From NCBI GenBank assembly GCA_032622095.1, contig CP136062.1:129661282-129725281 (forward strand): a DNA stretch of 64,000 nucleotides, given 5' to 3'. Positions within the stretch are counted from its first letter, which is position 1. Each line of letters starts with the position of its first letter. The translations under genes were made by a program, and so were the position numbers. The stretch comes from Siphonodentalium dalli (lineage: Eukaryota; Mollusca; Scaphopoda; Gadilida; Siphonodentaliidae). Positions 35,035 to 46,265 of the stretch are shown piece after piece. The notes under the pieces are model-generated. The model was not told where the DNA came from and made no database searches. It saw only the letters and a program-made list of their open reading frames with translations.

Positions 35035-36823
35035 CGATACTACTTACCAATGGTTATTTGTATATAAAGGGTTAAACAAATCAGTGTAATTCTTATTTAA
35101 ATCTGTGTTGTTCTCGACAGTCGATGCATTCAAAGTATTAAACATTATATAATACCTATACTGCATGACTGTTGTGTTATTACGCCATCTATGGTGTTTT
35201 CTGTGATCGTATTATGGTGATGTCAGTGGAGACATGGAGGTTCTATTTATAGAAATGTGATTTAAAAGGTACTAGCAATTTCCGTACCGGTTAGACTTTT
35301 GCAGGATGTATGTACTCGCCGATGTATCTTCGCGGATGCCTCATTGTTACAGTATGTAAATTTTATGACAGCGTAATTGCTTTCGATAATTTTGTGTGAA
35401 CAATAGCTGGAAGAGTCTTGAAGAGTTTATTGCGGGAATACAATGCATAATATAATGTTCAGGTAACTTCGCTGTACCGTAAAATGTGGTGACTTTGGAC
35501 AGCGAGGTTACTTCGGTCAGTACAAACATCTAACGCTTTCTTATGACACATGCTTTTATAAATCCACTTGTGTTTTAACTTATCGGTCAACCCTGACCTT
35601 CATTTTAAATGTTGTTTGAGCTCGAATACGTTCCAGATATTACTGGGAACGGTCTGTAATGCAGTTGAAAGTTTTTTTTCTTAATGTGCGTCAAAACTTG
35701 ACGCCCTGATAATTGCATTAATTGAATGACATATTGAAAACAAATTATGACCGATAAACATGCATGTTCAATTATGTGGTCTAAAATGAGACAAAAAATC
35801 AAACTCAACCTTTTGGATTTTTCACATTGGAAACACCCCTTTGTTGGCCCTTAAAATTCCTTTGGTGATTTCGGACCCTAGCCCAGGGTAAGCATCTTCC
35901 GCCACGACCGCTAATATAGCCTATATATTCAATTTCACTGTAAATGAAATGTGACCAGACTTGCAATTATGTCCAGAGAAGGTATATTTTTATCATTCTT
36001 AATGCTAACATAGCGATGTTGTTATATTTGTTTTTATTACCCCTTGGTGAAATGTGAACATGTGTCTTCGTTGGAATGTAGTCTAAAGGTCTTATTGCGA
36101 AGTATCCGGGTGTATATAATCCGTTTAGTAGATGTTTGGTCCATATTTAGAGGTTTTCTGGTGTGGTGAACGAGAAACGTTCAGTGATTAGCCGCAGTTG
36201 TTGTAATGATTTGAAGGATTAGTTGTATTAACGGAATTCGGAGGTGGTGCTTTCATGAAACCTTGAAGGCATTATGATTAGTTAGTCTCCATAATCGGTG
36301 GTGAAGGAAACCTTATCGGAAATTATTTCATAATGACTCTCGAGATTCAGTGTTCAGCCGCCGTAGATTGGCTTCTGTCAGTCAATTGTAGACCTCTATT
36401 TCGATAGAACTTAGAACAAATAACAAAGAAAAGCTACATGCCAGCCGAAAACAATTCTAATGTCGTATAAGAGAACCGAGAAAATAACAGTTTAGTGTAT
36501 TTGCCGCGAGCTGGCAACACGTCAACATAATAACATGTCAGTCGTCAAGGCGTTTGTCATTTTATTGGCAGTGGGTGTTTGGTTATAACCAATAATACTT
36601 TGGTGTATCAATGCAATGGCCGTTGCATGTTTGGCGATGAACCTTTCAACCAATTGTAACGTATGCGTCCTTTGTGAACACATCATGTGAACACATGTAT
36701 GTGTGTACATGTTTCGTAATTATTATAACTTTAGTTTGGCGCGTCCGATTTAACAAAATGTGTTCATATGCTTTCTCACCAATCACATACTATACACATA
36801 TACCAACATTACATATAGTCAAC
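35035..36823. other. no gene seen
   Basis: No recognisable coding region. The minus frames at 35347, 35605 and 36522 lack motifs. Confidence 0.4.
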
Positions 36824-36827
36824 TATA

Positions 36828-38390
36828 TAGAGGGCCCCTCCCCCCTTTTCGTACGCCGGATTCGACCCATTTTGGACCCGTACGCCGGATTCAAGACACA
36901 AATTAAGCTGGATTCCGGATTCATGTATTTATATAAACGGATTCCATTTCGGGTGAAATATTGCGATTTAGTTCCTCATTTGGTCATAATAGATCATAAT
37001 ATCATGAATTTTATATGGGATCCAATCTGATGCACACTCTTATAGGACTTAGTCCGTGTATATTCGTTTGTATACCGTGCTCTTTATCTTTCCGGTCATT
37101 ATTTGCGACAACATATCTCAAAAATGCCCCAAAGATATAGCAAAACAATTTGGATGATGGACTGCCAATTATATTTCCGTGAAAATGGGCTGTGGGCATA
37201 AACTTAACCCACAATTCAAAAATATGTATGTTATATTGGGCTACCATCAACATATAAACAACGGTACCTCCGATGGCTAGTTAAAACAATATAACCTTGC
37301 CAGTATAGTATGTGGATTTCAACCATGCTATATGTAAAACTGTTTACTCGCCGACACTTAGCTATATCATCAAACACATTAATTCAAATGGCGTTTGTTT
37401 GGCGGTTTACATGCGATGTGTTAAGCATGATTGTTAATAGTATTATCTGGGACCCAAGCGGCCATATACACGCATGCAAATACATGGATGTGTATTGTTT
37501 GACTACCAGTGGATATATACATATTATCGGGAGCTCCAACTCCCGTGCTACATGCATATATTTATATATCAAAATCAATATGTAATCATAGATTAATCCC
37601 CAATTTTCTAGTGGAGCGTGCGCATTATAATGTTATTGACCGTCTGTCCATCCATCATTCGGTATTGGTTTATGTGTGGTGGCTTAAGATACGTATCAAC
37701 TTTCTAAACTTAATTTAGTATTTGGGTTTTCTAACACAGAGTGCAGGCCGGGACCACGTGTTCGATGACCGCCGGCCAATTTCCGCTATAGAATACGGCC
37801 CCCTTTTTTGTTGGGATTTCCTTCCACGTGCATGCGTCCCCATGTGGGGGCTTGGTAAGCTTCCAAACTGGTTTTACTGGGATTACTGATCCGGCGCAGG
37901 TTGGGTTCGAGTTTGGAGTCCACCCGAGGGTTTTACATGTGTTATCACACGGGGTATTAATTCTGGGTCAATATATCACGCCTATATAAAGAGCGTTTAA
38001 TTTATTAGTTTTTACACAGGAATGTGATAAAGATCGGTTAATCCAAGGAAGTCTAGACGCATATTCTATACCTTTGTTACTCTTATCCTAACATTTTGTA
38101 AACTGCCGCAATGTAGACTGCTCTGGACCTCATTGGTGAAGTTTCCACTACCGGGGTTCAATACAGGGGTGCCTTTATATGTGGGACCGGGATGCGAGTA
38201 TCCACCTGCTCATATATTATGGGTATCACAAAACTAATCTATAATATCATGTAAACTGATCGTGAAATCGGTATTTGTTTCTTAAACTGGATTCCGGATT
38301 CCAGGGTCAATTTGAAGCTGGATTCCGAATTCCAGCGTCATTTAAAAACTGGATTCCGGACTCAAGGGGGGAGGGGGAAGGGGCCCTCTA
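36828..38390. mobile_element. TATA-flanked element with TAGAGGGCCCCT ends
   Basis: The left end TAGAGGGCCCCTCCCCCC is answered by 'aggggccctcta' at the right, with TATA on both sides (36824-36827, 38391-38394). Both ends carry a short tandem word 'ctggattccggattc' (36905-36950; 38285-38365). The interior has no recognisable protein. The short reading frames (36674, 37011, 37310, 37384, 37509, 38275) are not supported. Confidence 0.65.
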
Positions 38391-38482
38391 TATACACACA
38401 GCCATTACCTATATAGACCTTTTTCACAATCACTACATTAAAGCTCCAATATATTTTATATATGCCTAATAATATGATCTAG

Positions 38483-38812
38483 ATGGCGTTACCATTTCTG
38501 ACTATGGTTTTCTTGTCATTTACAGTGCTTGTGATGCTGATACAAACGATATCGTGCACGTCATGTAGGCAATCGATTCGGTGCCGTGGATATATTGGAG
38601 ACCAACAAAGACGGTGTTGCAATTATTACATGATTCCTATGCGAAAGAGGGTTACTTTTATAGCACAAAGGGATTACTCTTCCGTGCCTTCATTGAGCTA
38701 CACACCGGAACATCACGGGGACCGGATAGGGAGGGTATATCTTCCTACCAAGCAACGTTATCCAAATGACTATTTATACTCTTCGAAGAGGAAGAACTTG
38801 ATGTGGAAATGA
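38483..38812 (+). CDS. candidate small secreted cysteine-containing peptide precursor
   Basis: 109 codons, ATG to TGA. The first ~23 residues are strongly hydrophobic and look like a signal peptide, with a plausible cleavage before the first cysteine (Cys25). Cysteines follow at 25, 28, 34, 45 and 46, then the basic cluster MRKR (53-56) and, near the C-terminus, SSKRK. This layout recalls secreted neuropeptide or peptide-hormone precursors, but no family was recognised. A caution: 'tttctgactatggttttctt' followed by 'gtcatttacag' (to 38525) also looks like an intron end. The true exon might therefore start at 38526, with the first 14 codons being intron. The ATG region is duplicated at 16155-16206. 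The frame 38581-38769 is a shadow. Confidence 0.4.
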   Translation: MALPFLTMVFLSFTVLVMLIQTISCTSCRQSIRCRGYIGDQQRRCCNYYMIPMRKRVTFIAQRDYSSVPSLSYTPEHHGDRIGRVYLPTKQRYPNDYLYSSKRKNLMWK

Positions 38813-38829
38813 TGAAACGTTGAATGTTT

Positions 38830-39520
38830 CGTTTGTCCGATCGAGGAATGACCCCATGTCGACTTATGTGAAATCGTATCTGACTTTGTTCCTGGGGTGA
38901 CAGTCGGTTCATCGAGACATTAGTCATATGGATGTGAGACTACGTAGCACTTCGCATTCGATGGCGTCGACACTATCGTGTTCTAAACGTTATACGTGTA
39001 TTTGTCCGGGGAAAAATCACCCGGTAGTGATGCGACTATGCTATTTTTTCTAGATGATTTAGTGTTAGATATATAAAAGATCTACAAAGAGTCCCCAGTT
39101 TATAGCGAAATTTACAAAACTCGTTCTGTAAATTTGGTCTACGAGTTGTAGATTATATTTATTACTTGGTCCAAAATTTCCATAAATCAAAGTTAAATCA
39201 ATAAACGCGACGTGAAGCTAACAGCGGCTTTTTTATGCATGTCTTGACATTACACATAACTATGCGTTGTTTGCCAGCGTAAATAAATAGTCCCAGATAA
39301 ATAACACTCTTTGGCGTATTTAATGAAACATTTGTTCAAACTAAATCAACAATATTCACAAACATCGATTTAAGTCAAAGGCCACGTTTGCGCAATAATA
39401 ATACATTTGGGTACACCTGGCACTATTTCCTGTTATACAATGGTCGTTGTATATCATTATTATATAATGGGTTTAATGATTGGAATACGGGTCGGATCAT
39501 GTAATACATAGAGGATATGA
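38830..39520. other. no gene seen
   Basis: AT-rich. It includes a piece of the 'actcgt' foldback family around 39060-39170 ('aaatttacaaaactcgttct'). Confidence 0.4.
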
Positions 39521-39525
39521 AATGA

Positions 39526-39645
39526 GTGTTTCTCTCATATGATATTTATGAAACGAGTCTAAGAATTTTCAGCTTTCTCGAGCCTCCGGCGTGAGAAAAC
39601 TGAAAAATCGTGACGAGTTTCATAAATATCATATGAGAGAAACAC
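39526..39645. repeat. 120-bp foldback MITE, 'actcgt' family
   Basis: 'gtgtttctctcatatgatat' pairs with 'atatcatatgagagaaacac', and 'ttatgaaacgagt' with 'acgagtttcataa'. The adjacent 26 bp 'acgaattacatattctattt' recurs at about 39886. Confidence 0.8.
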
Positions 39646-41130
39646 GAATTACATATTCTATTTATCATATGACACCTATAAATTGATTATGATGTCCAAA
39701 ACGCACACAAATCACTAAATAGCTATATGACATCGGCAGCAAAAGGTTAATGTGACGTCACTTCATTGCACCGGAAGCCCAATTACACCTGGTGAACTAG
39801 CAGAAATAATATGCACGCGAAGATATAGTGCGCTATTCTGTTCTCAGTTTGTGACATTACATCGTATGTTTATTAGATAAATACGAATTACATATTCTAT
39901 TTATCGTATAACAATGTCCAAAACTATATATTTCAAGATTATAATTGCGAGAATTTCGGCATCGCGTTGATTCGTGTATTTGACGCGCACGAATTTTACC
40001 TGCATTTAGCCAGAGATGCGGCTCGGCCCCCGGCTGCCATTCAGCCAATCAGAACACACTTTTTGTCAACAAACCAATCAAATTATCGGAAGGTGATATG
40101 AATTAGTAATTGATATGAAACTGATTTATAACATAGATTCCAACGTAAATAATGATTGAGTCATATGATAAATTTAAATATGAAACGCAGCATTCATATA
40201 CCGCACCCATCTAAACAACTCACGTGTGGACATTATCAACATATTACAGTTCGGCGTAGGACTATCATTGGAATATTGTATGCATCACATACAATTGTGT
40301 AATTTGTTGATATTCGAATGTGTCTTACAAACTAATCGCTTTTAAAACAACTTAAAACATGGCTATCACGTCACTCCTTTGTTCATTTTATATGACTTCC
40401 ATGTATGCTACCATAATGTTTGCACGGAGTTATCAAAAGACAACGTTTTTCAAGTATAATATCGCTCTTATTGAGTGCAAGAACATGACAGACAGGGATA
40501 GACCTATATATAGAGCCTCATCACCGGGGTTGATGTGAGCTGGGGGGGGGGGGGTATAACTTCAAATTCCAGGCATGTCGTTTCACAAATAGCCATTGAA
40601 TTTTCAACTATTAAAATTGCTCGAATCTAATTACGTTCCCGGTGGCATGTTGTAGCACCCCTCACGATAAAACCAAAAACTAATATAGTAATTTATATGT
40701 AGTCCTTCGATCTGCAGTATTATGCGCGATCTCAAACTACAAAATCGCCAAATCTCCGATTATGCATACCGCTCGCACCAATCTGCCATTCAATGTATAG
40801 TTCTCCGCAAAATTTGAAATATGCCGCATAAATAATTGACTACAAATGCCGAAATGTAAGGGCAAAATTACCGATGATATTCGTAAATCTATCGCAGAAG
40901 TAGCTCATTGTCGGTACGTCGTGTTCATTCAACCGTCGGGAACGCAATGGGGTACTGCATGTCCATTAAGTTGACAATGGGCCAAGATGTCACGCCATCC
41001 GTACAGCCAATGAGCGAGTGGGTAAGGCCGAACACATGGTACAACGTAGGTGTCTTGATCCAATTTCGGGTTAATCCATTCTGATAAGAGGTGACGCATC
41101 AAACAAATGGACTCGGCCATATTTTAAGTC
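39646..41130. other. no gene seen
   Basis: No motif-bearing reading frame; a G run at 40541-40553. Confidence 0.4.
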
Positions 41131-41131
41131 A

Positions 41132-41236
41132 GATAATAGCTTCAAACTGTACATTATTTCAGCGAATGGAACGATATCGGCCTGCGGCCTCGATCGATCC
41201 ATTCCGTGAAATAATGTACAGTTTTCAGCCATTATC
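41132..41236. repeat. 105-bp foldback MITE
   Basis: 'gataatagcttcaaactgta' pairs with 'tacagttttcagccattatc', and 'cattatttcagcgaatgga' with 'tccattccgtgaaataatg'. The frame 41091-41324 crosses it and is a shadow. Confidence 0.8.
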
Positions 41237-41854
41237 CTATACTTATTTGTCTCTGATCGTGTTTAAACATATATACGGACCGGATATTGGGTCACCCTTT
41301 AATTACTCGCTCCCATCACAGTAATTGACTTACAATAAATAATACATCATGTATCGACATGACATCATAAATAGACATGCCGCGATATCTGATATCAAAA
41401 CCATAAGCGAAATGGGACATATAGCAAGTGAAATCAGCACGAATTAATCACTGATCTGACCTTTCGCGAATTTAAAGCAACACATAGTGATGGAAATCCA
41501 TTGCTAAATATGTATTCATGGTTTGAGACCTCCAGTTACAGCAACATACCTTTTCAATTTAACACCGGTTACTTTCTTTTTCCGCTGAATAAATTATGAA
41601 AACTAAATGTGACATATATATATATATATATAAATGTGACCTATTTCCACACACAAAAGAATGTAATTTTATTATTAGCAAAATAATTATTGATGTCCGT
41701 CTAAACATACATAATTTGGATTTAATAAATGACAGAAGAGTTGATATCGAATAAGAGTCTTTCAGATGGAAGTTCTCGTCCGAATGTGCTATTTTACACA
41801 CTTGAATCTGTGGAGCAACTGGGACCGGAATTGGGCCTTATGTTTAGAGTTCAA

Positions 41855-42105
41855 CCATGTGGAAGAGTAACAAACTGAATTATATATTAAAATCTCCGCA
41901 TTGATACAGCGGATAACATACATGTGTTGTCTTTTCGTGTAGTATTGTACGATTTCTTATTTTGGGGTAAAATTGGCTTTTACGTGAATAAAACCAGTGA
42001 AAAATGGAATCCAGCTGCCAAAATAACATTTACATCTATTTTTGGATGGGAATACAACTAAGCAATAGAGGTTGGACATGTTTACATATTTTAAGATAAT
42101 TTTGT
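41855..42105 (+). repeat. ~250-bp direct repeat, copy 1
   Basis: 'gaaagagtaacaaactgaat'-type start, 'ttgatacagcggataaca', 'tttggggtaaaa', 'aataacatttacatctattt' and 'aatagaggttggacatgtt'. Repeated at 42445-42695, about 590 bp downstream. Confidence 0.8.
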
Positions 42106-42444
42106 AGTATATCAATGTTCTAGGGTTCGTTTTTGGGGTAAAAATCGCTTTTTTGTGAAAAATGAGAGAATTCTGGAATCAACTTGAACAACATGATATG
42201 CATCATTAATTCATTCCATTTTATAAAATTTCCCAGTTTCATTTTTTAAATATTAAGTGTTAGATGTAAGAAATAAATTAACAGGGCGTTGATGGAATAA
42301 GGCAGGTGCTATGGTTTCCAGGGTAATTTTATTTGAATTAATAAAATAATGAAAACTGGAATCAAGTATGAGTAGCATCCCTATATTTATATATATGCCC
42401 TATAAACATTTATTAGTTGGGAGTAGAATCAGCACTTAATTAAA

Positions 42445-42695
42445 TTGAATCATGTGAAAGAGTAACAAACTGAATTATATATCAAAATGTCCGTATTGAT
42501 ACAGCGGATAACAATGCCGGTGTTGCCTTTTTGTGTAGTGTTGTACGATTTCTAAGTTTGGGGTAAAACAGGCATTATCTTGAATTAAACCAGTGAAAAA
42601 TTGAATCCAGCTGCCTAAATAACATTTACATCTATTTCTGGGTGGGAATGCAACTAAACAATAGAGGTTGGACATGTTCATATCTTGTAAGAGAA
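42445..42695 (+). repeat. ~250-bp direct repeat, copy 2
   Basis: Second copy of the 41855 block with about 15% differences. Part of it (42540-42640) is also matched inverted at 42915-42990 ('gttttaccccaaa', 'tccattttccactg'), so the area is a mixed direct/inverted repeat cluster. Confidence 0.8.
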
Positions 42696-43414
42696 TTTTA
42701 CCCTGGTACAGAACCTGCTTAATTCCACCAGATCCTTCCTACATATATTAATTACATCAAAGACTTAAATTATTACTCGATAAAACTGGAAATTTATAAA
42801 CAAGGGTATGCATTAATTATAAATATCTTCTTGTGATGGATTCCAGAATTCTCTAATTTTTCAACATGATCAAATGTTGTTGTTTAGATAAGTTTCTGAC
42901 CAGAAATAGAGGGAAATCTTATTCAGGCAGTTGGAGTCCATTTTCCACTGTTTTTTTTCACTAAAAAGCCTGTTTTACCCCAAACACAAGAAATTCAATT
43001 AATTGAGGAAAAACACCCACTATCCAGAGTGGTAATGATAAGCTATTGGAGGGTCTACTAGTTCGCATGCAAAATAGCATAATAACATTGAATGTCTCAC
43101 TGACATCAACAGCTTGAAGATGGGAATAACCCACCATATATGGTAGATATTCAACCAGGCTCTGCTTAAGTTTGTTAATTGATGACTGATGTACATGTAC
43201 AATACACACAAATAGTAATAACAATTAACGTTATGATTTTGAAACTAACCATGATAGAATATTGACAGTAAGGTGGTATTAACTACTACGAGTACTATTA
43301 GTAACAATAGTACTAATTTTCTAGCATAATATATGTGTAGGGCCTACATGATGTATGGGAAATATTAAAGGACAAAACAATAGTTACAATACAATTATAA
43401 CAATTTTTTTTTAT

Positions 43415-43900
43415 TTAAGCGCAAGAAGAGCTAATTGCGCTTAAGTGCAATATGGGAATCTATATTGTGCTTAAGCGCAATATGAAAGTATTTAACTGTG
43501 TTTAAGTGCAATGATGGAATTTTCATATTGCGCTTAGATAATAAAACCCAATAAGGTATCTCTTAATAAGGAATATATTATATAGTGTACATAAACTCCC
43601 TGTAATTCAGGTGGTGTAGTCCATTCCCATGGTACAATGGGTGGAACAAATATAGGATTATTCTACTATTTGCACAAGGGCGATCTAATGAGATATATAT
43701 TAATTGCGCTTAAGTGCAATATGGATGTAATTTCGCTTATGTGTAACAAGAAATGTCTTATTACACTTAAGCGGAATAAGAATATTCCTTATCGCACAGG
43801 AATATCATATTGTGCTTAAGCGCAATAAGGTATCTCTAACTTCGCTTAAGCACAATAACTTAAGGAATTTTCTTATTGGGCTTGAGCGCAATTAGTTATT
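43415..43900. repeat. array of degenerate ATTGCGCTTAAGCGCAAT palindromes
   Basis: About nine full and three half copies of an ~18-bp self-complementary word, near 43433, 43464, 43495, 43528(half), 43701, 43730, 43760, 43788(half), 43806, 43838 and 43876. Neighbours are mostly spaced 28-33 bp. The spacers are themselves partly repetitive ('ggaatct', 'aaggaat'). Confidence 0.8.
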
Positions 43901-44331
43901 CGGTTAGTTAAATAATAAGTTATTCGATATGTTTTTTTTCATTACCGTGCAGCATTAATTAGAGATTCCTTAAGTTATTGCAGTTAATCGAAATTCTCTA
44001 TTAAATGTCAATGTGGTTTCCCATAGAGATCATCAACGATGCCTATGCGCAAGGGGGGACCCCCGCCAATCTTCTCTGTTGGGATTCCATTTGTTGGCTT
44101 ATTAAATATGCACATATGCTTAAGATCTCCCAGTTAATGAAAATATCATTGAAATAATCGGTTTTACCCCAATAAACATCCATCTATTCAATATACATGT
44201 TTTTGGAGCAGAATTAGGCAGTCCATATTGTACGCCATCATGGAATTTATTTTTTTTGGTTTAATTTTCACACATATTTATTAGTTATGTGGATGGAGTT
44301 CTCATTAAACCTCACATCCTTATATTGGTTA

Positions 44332-44460
44332 CAGTAATGCCCAAAGTAATTCACCACTTAACCACAGCATAATTATGAGTAATTTTTCAGGATTTAAAAT
44401 CCTGAAAAAATACCCATAATTCTGCTGTGGTTAAGTGATCAATTACTTTGGACATTACTG
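44332..44460. mobile_element. 129-bp palindromic MITE, copy 1 (TA flanks)
   Basis: CAGTAATGCCCAAAGTAATT at the left, inverted as AATTACTTTGGACATTACTG at the right. Pairing is nearly continuous to the centre (AGGATTTAAAATCCT). TA duplication at 44330-44331 and 44461-44462 suggests a Tc1/mariner-type insertion. Confidence 0.88.
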
Positions 44461-44506
44461 TATGATGATTGAGTTATCATTAAACCTCAAATCCTTATAT
44501 TGGTTA

Positions 44507-44635
44507 CAGTAATGCCCAAAGTAATTCACCACTTAACCACAGCATAATTATGTGTAATTTTTCAGGATTTAAAATCCTGAAAAAATACCCATAATTCTGC
44601 TGTGGTTAAGTGATCAATTACTTTGGACATTACTG
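44507..44635. mobile_element. 129-bp palindromic MITE, copy 2 (TA flanks)
   Basis: Same length and almost the same sequence as copy 1. The flank 'cattaaacctca.atccttat' is also duplicated, so this copy arose by a 175-bp tandem duplication rather than by a new insertion. Confidence 0.88.
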
Positions 44636-44939
44636 TATGTAGATGGAGTTAAACCTCACATCAGTGTGTTGGGGATTTGGACCTTGACTTGGGACCTTTG
44701 GTTTTTAACGCAACAAATGCTCGTACACCTTATACACAAATTTCTTATGTAGCCAGAGTTTTTCTTGGAAAAGATGAGTTTGAAGCCTGCTTACATTTCA
44801 AAATGTTGTCAGTTTTGTATTGTCTGCAGCGGAACTCGGCGTGTTGAAGCAAAAGTTACAAGAGATAAAATGTGTACGTAACGAGACTATAATACAAATG
44901 AAAAAATAAATTGAGGGAGGGGTGGGCAATACAGGGAAC

Positions 44940-45640
44940 TAAGGGTTGAACCGATATAAATTTGTAGAGCGATAACGACCAATGTTGACATATTATGCAT
45001 CTCAACTCTACTGTTGCAACAAGGCTATAAAATAGGGGGTGGTCATAATCTTAGTCATCTCTATATAGTGCCAGAATAGCCTCATTTATGGACTTCTATA
45101 GTGGTACGGGATAAGATGTTGGGTTGTTTATATGGACTCGGAGGAAAGGGGGTTCGTACCAATGAACTGACATAAATTAGTGGAGCGATGTTGCCATGTA
45201 ATGCATCGCGACTGTACTAAAGCAGCAATGATATCAAATTGGGGGGGGGGGGGGTCTGAAATTATCGCTATCTCTATAGATGGCACCAGGATTATATAGA
45301 AAGGAATAGCAATTGATATACGTATACAGTATACTATAGTAATACCATAAACATATAAGTACAAGTATCATGCGATAAAATATTACGTAACGTGACTATA
45401 GCGATGAAAAAATTAATAAATTGGACCGGGATTAGAGGTTGGGTTGGTTATATGTGGATAATTGGATATGGAATTCATACCGATGAAACGATACAAATTA
45501 GTGGAGCGATAAAGACCAATGTTGACACTTAGTCAGGCTACGCAGGGGAAAATAGGGGTTGATACGATAGACCGAAATAAATTTGTCGGGTGATAATGAC
45601 CAATGTTGATGTATAAAGTAACGCGACTGTACTGTCGCAC
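44940..45640 (+). repeat. degenerate tandem repeat around 'gcgataacgaccaatgttga'
   Basis: The block 'acc(ga)tataaatttgt.gagcgata', 'gaccaatgttgac' and 'cgcgactgtactgt' recurs at about 44950, 45165, 45490 and 45580 with uneven spacing. The minus frame 45128-45364 is a shadow. Confidence 0.6.
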
Positions 45641-45714
45641 AATTATCAGGTAGAACTGGTCAAATATGGACTCTGGTGCCCAATATGGAACAGCTCAGAA
45701 AACATTTGCAGGGC

Positions 45715-46265
45715 CCTAAAATTTATTTAACATGGGATCTGCCATACTAATCGATTTATGTCGATAAATCTCTTATTTTTCAAAATTTTAAGCTGAGACT
45801 TGGTGTGTCTGCGTGGGATACTTATATATTCCTAAAATGACAGGGTACAGTACGTAATTATGTTTTAGATGGAAGAAATAAATTTTTTCGATGATAACAT
45901 TTAACATGGCATTTGTCATTAAAATCGATTTATGTCGATAAAACTGTCATTTTTCAAAATTTGGAGCTGAGACTTCGTGTGTCTGTGTGTAATACTTATA
46001 TATTCCTAACATGACAGGGTAAAGCACGTAATTATTTTTTGGATAGAAGAAATGATTTTTTTTCGATGATAAAATTTAAGTTATGATTTTAACACAGGAT
46101 TTCCCATTAAAATCGATTTATGTCGATAAAACTGTCATTTTTCAAAATGTTTAGCTGAGTCTTGGTGTGTCTGTGTGTAATACTTATATATTCTTAAAAT
46201 GACAGAGTCCAGCGCGTAATTATGTTTTAGATGGAAGAAATTGAATTTGTTTTCGATAATAAATT
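45715..46265 (+). repeat. ~180-bp tandem repeat, three copies
   Basis: 'aatcgatttatgtcgataaa' at about 45750, 45925 and 46112, followed each time by 'tttttcaaaat', 'gctgagacttggtgtgtctg', 'atacttatatattcctaaaa' and 'cgtaattatgtttta'. Spacings are 175 and 187 bp. Confidence 0.85.

Noticed and set aside
42961-43224. 87-codon minus frame as an exon
   Set aside because: Overlaps an inverted repeat arm and another open frame; no splice signals or domain could be supported.
43415-43900. CRISPR array
   Set aside because: The repeats are short, degenerate palindromes with ~12-bp similar spacers in a eukaryotic sequence; no cas genes.
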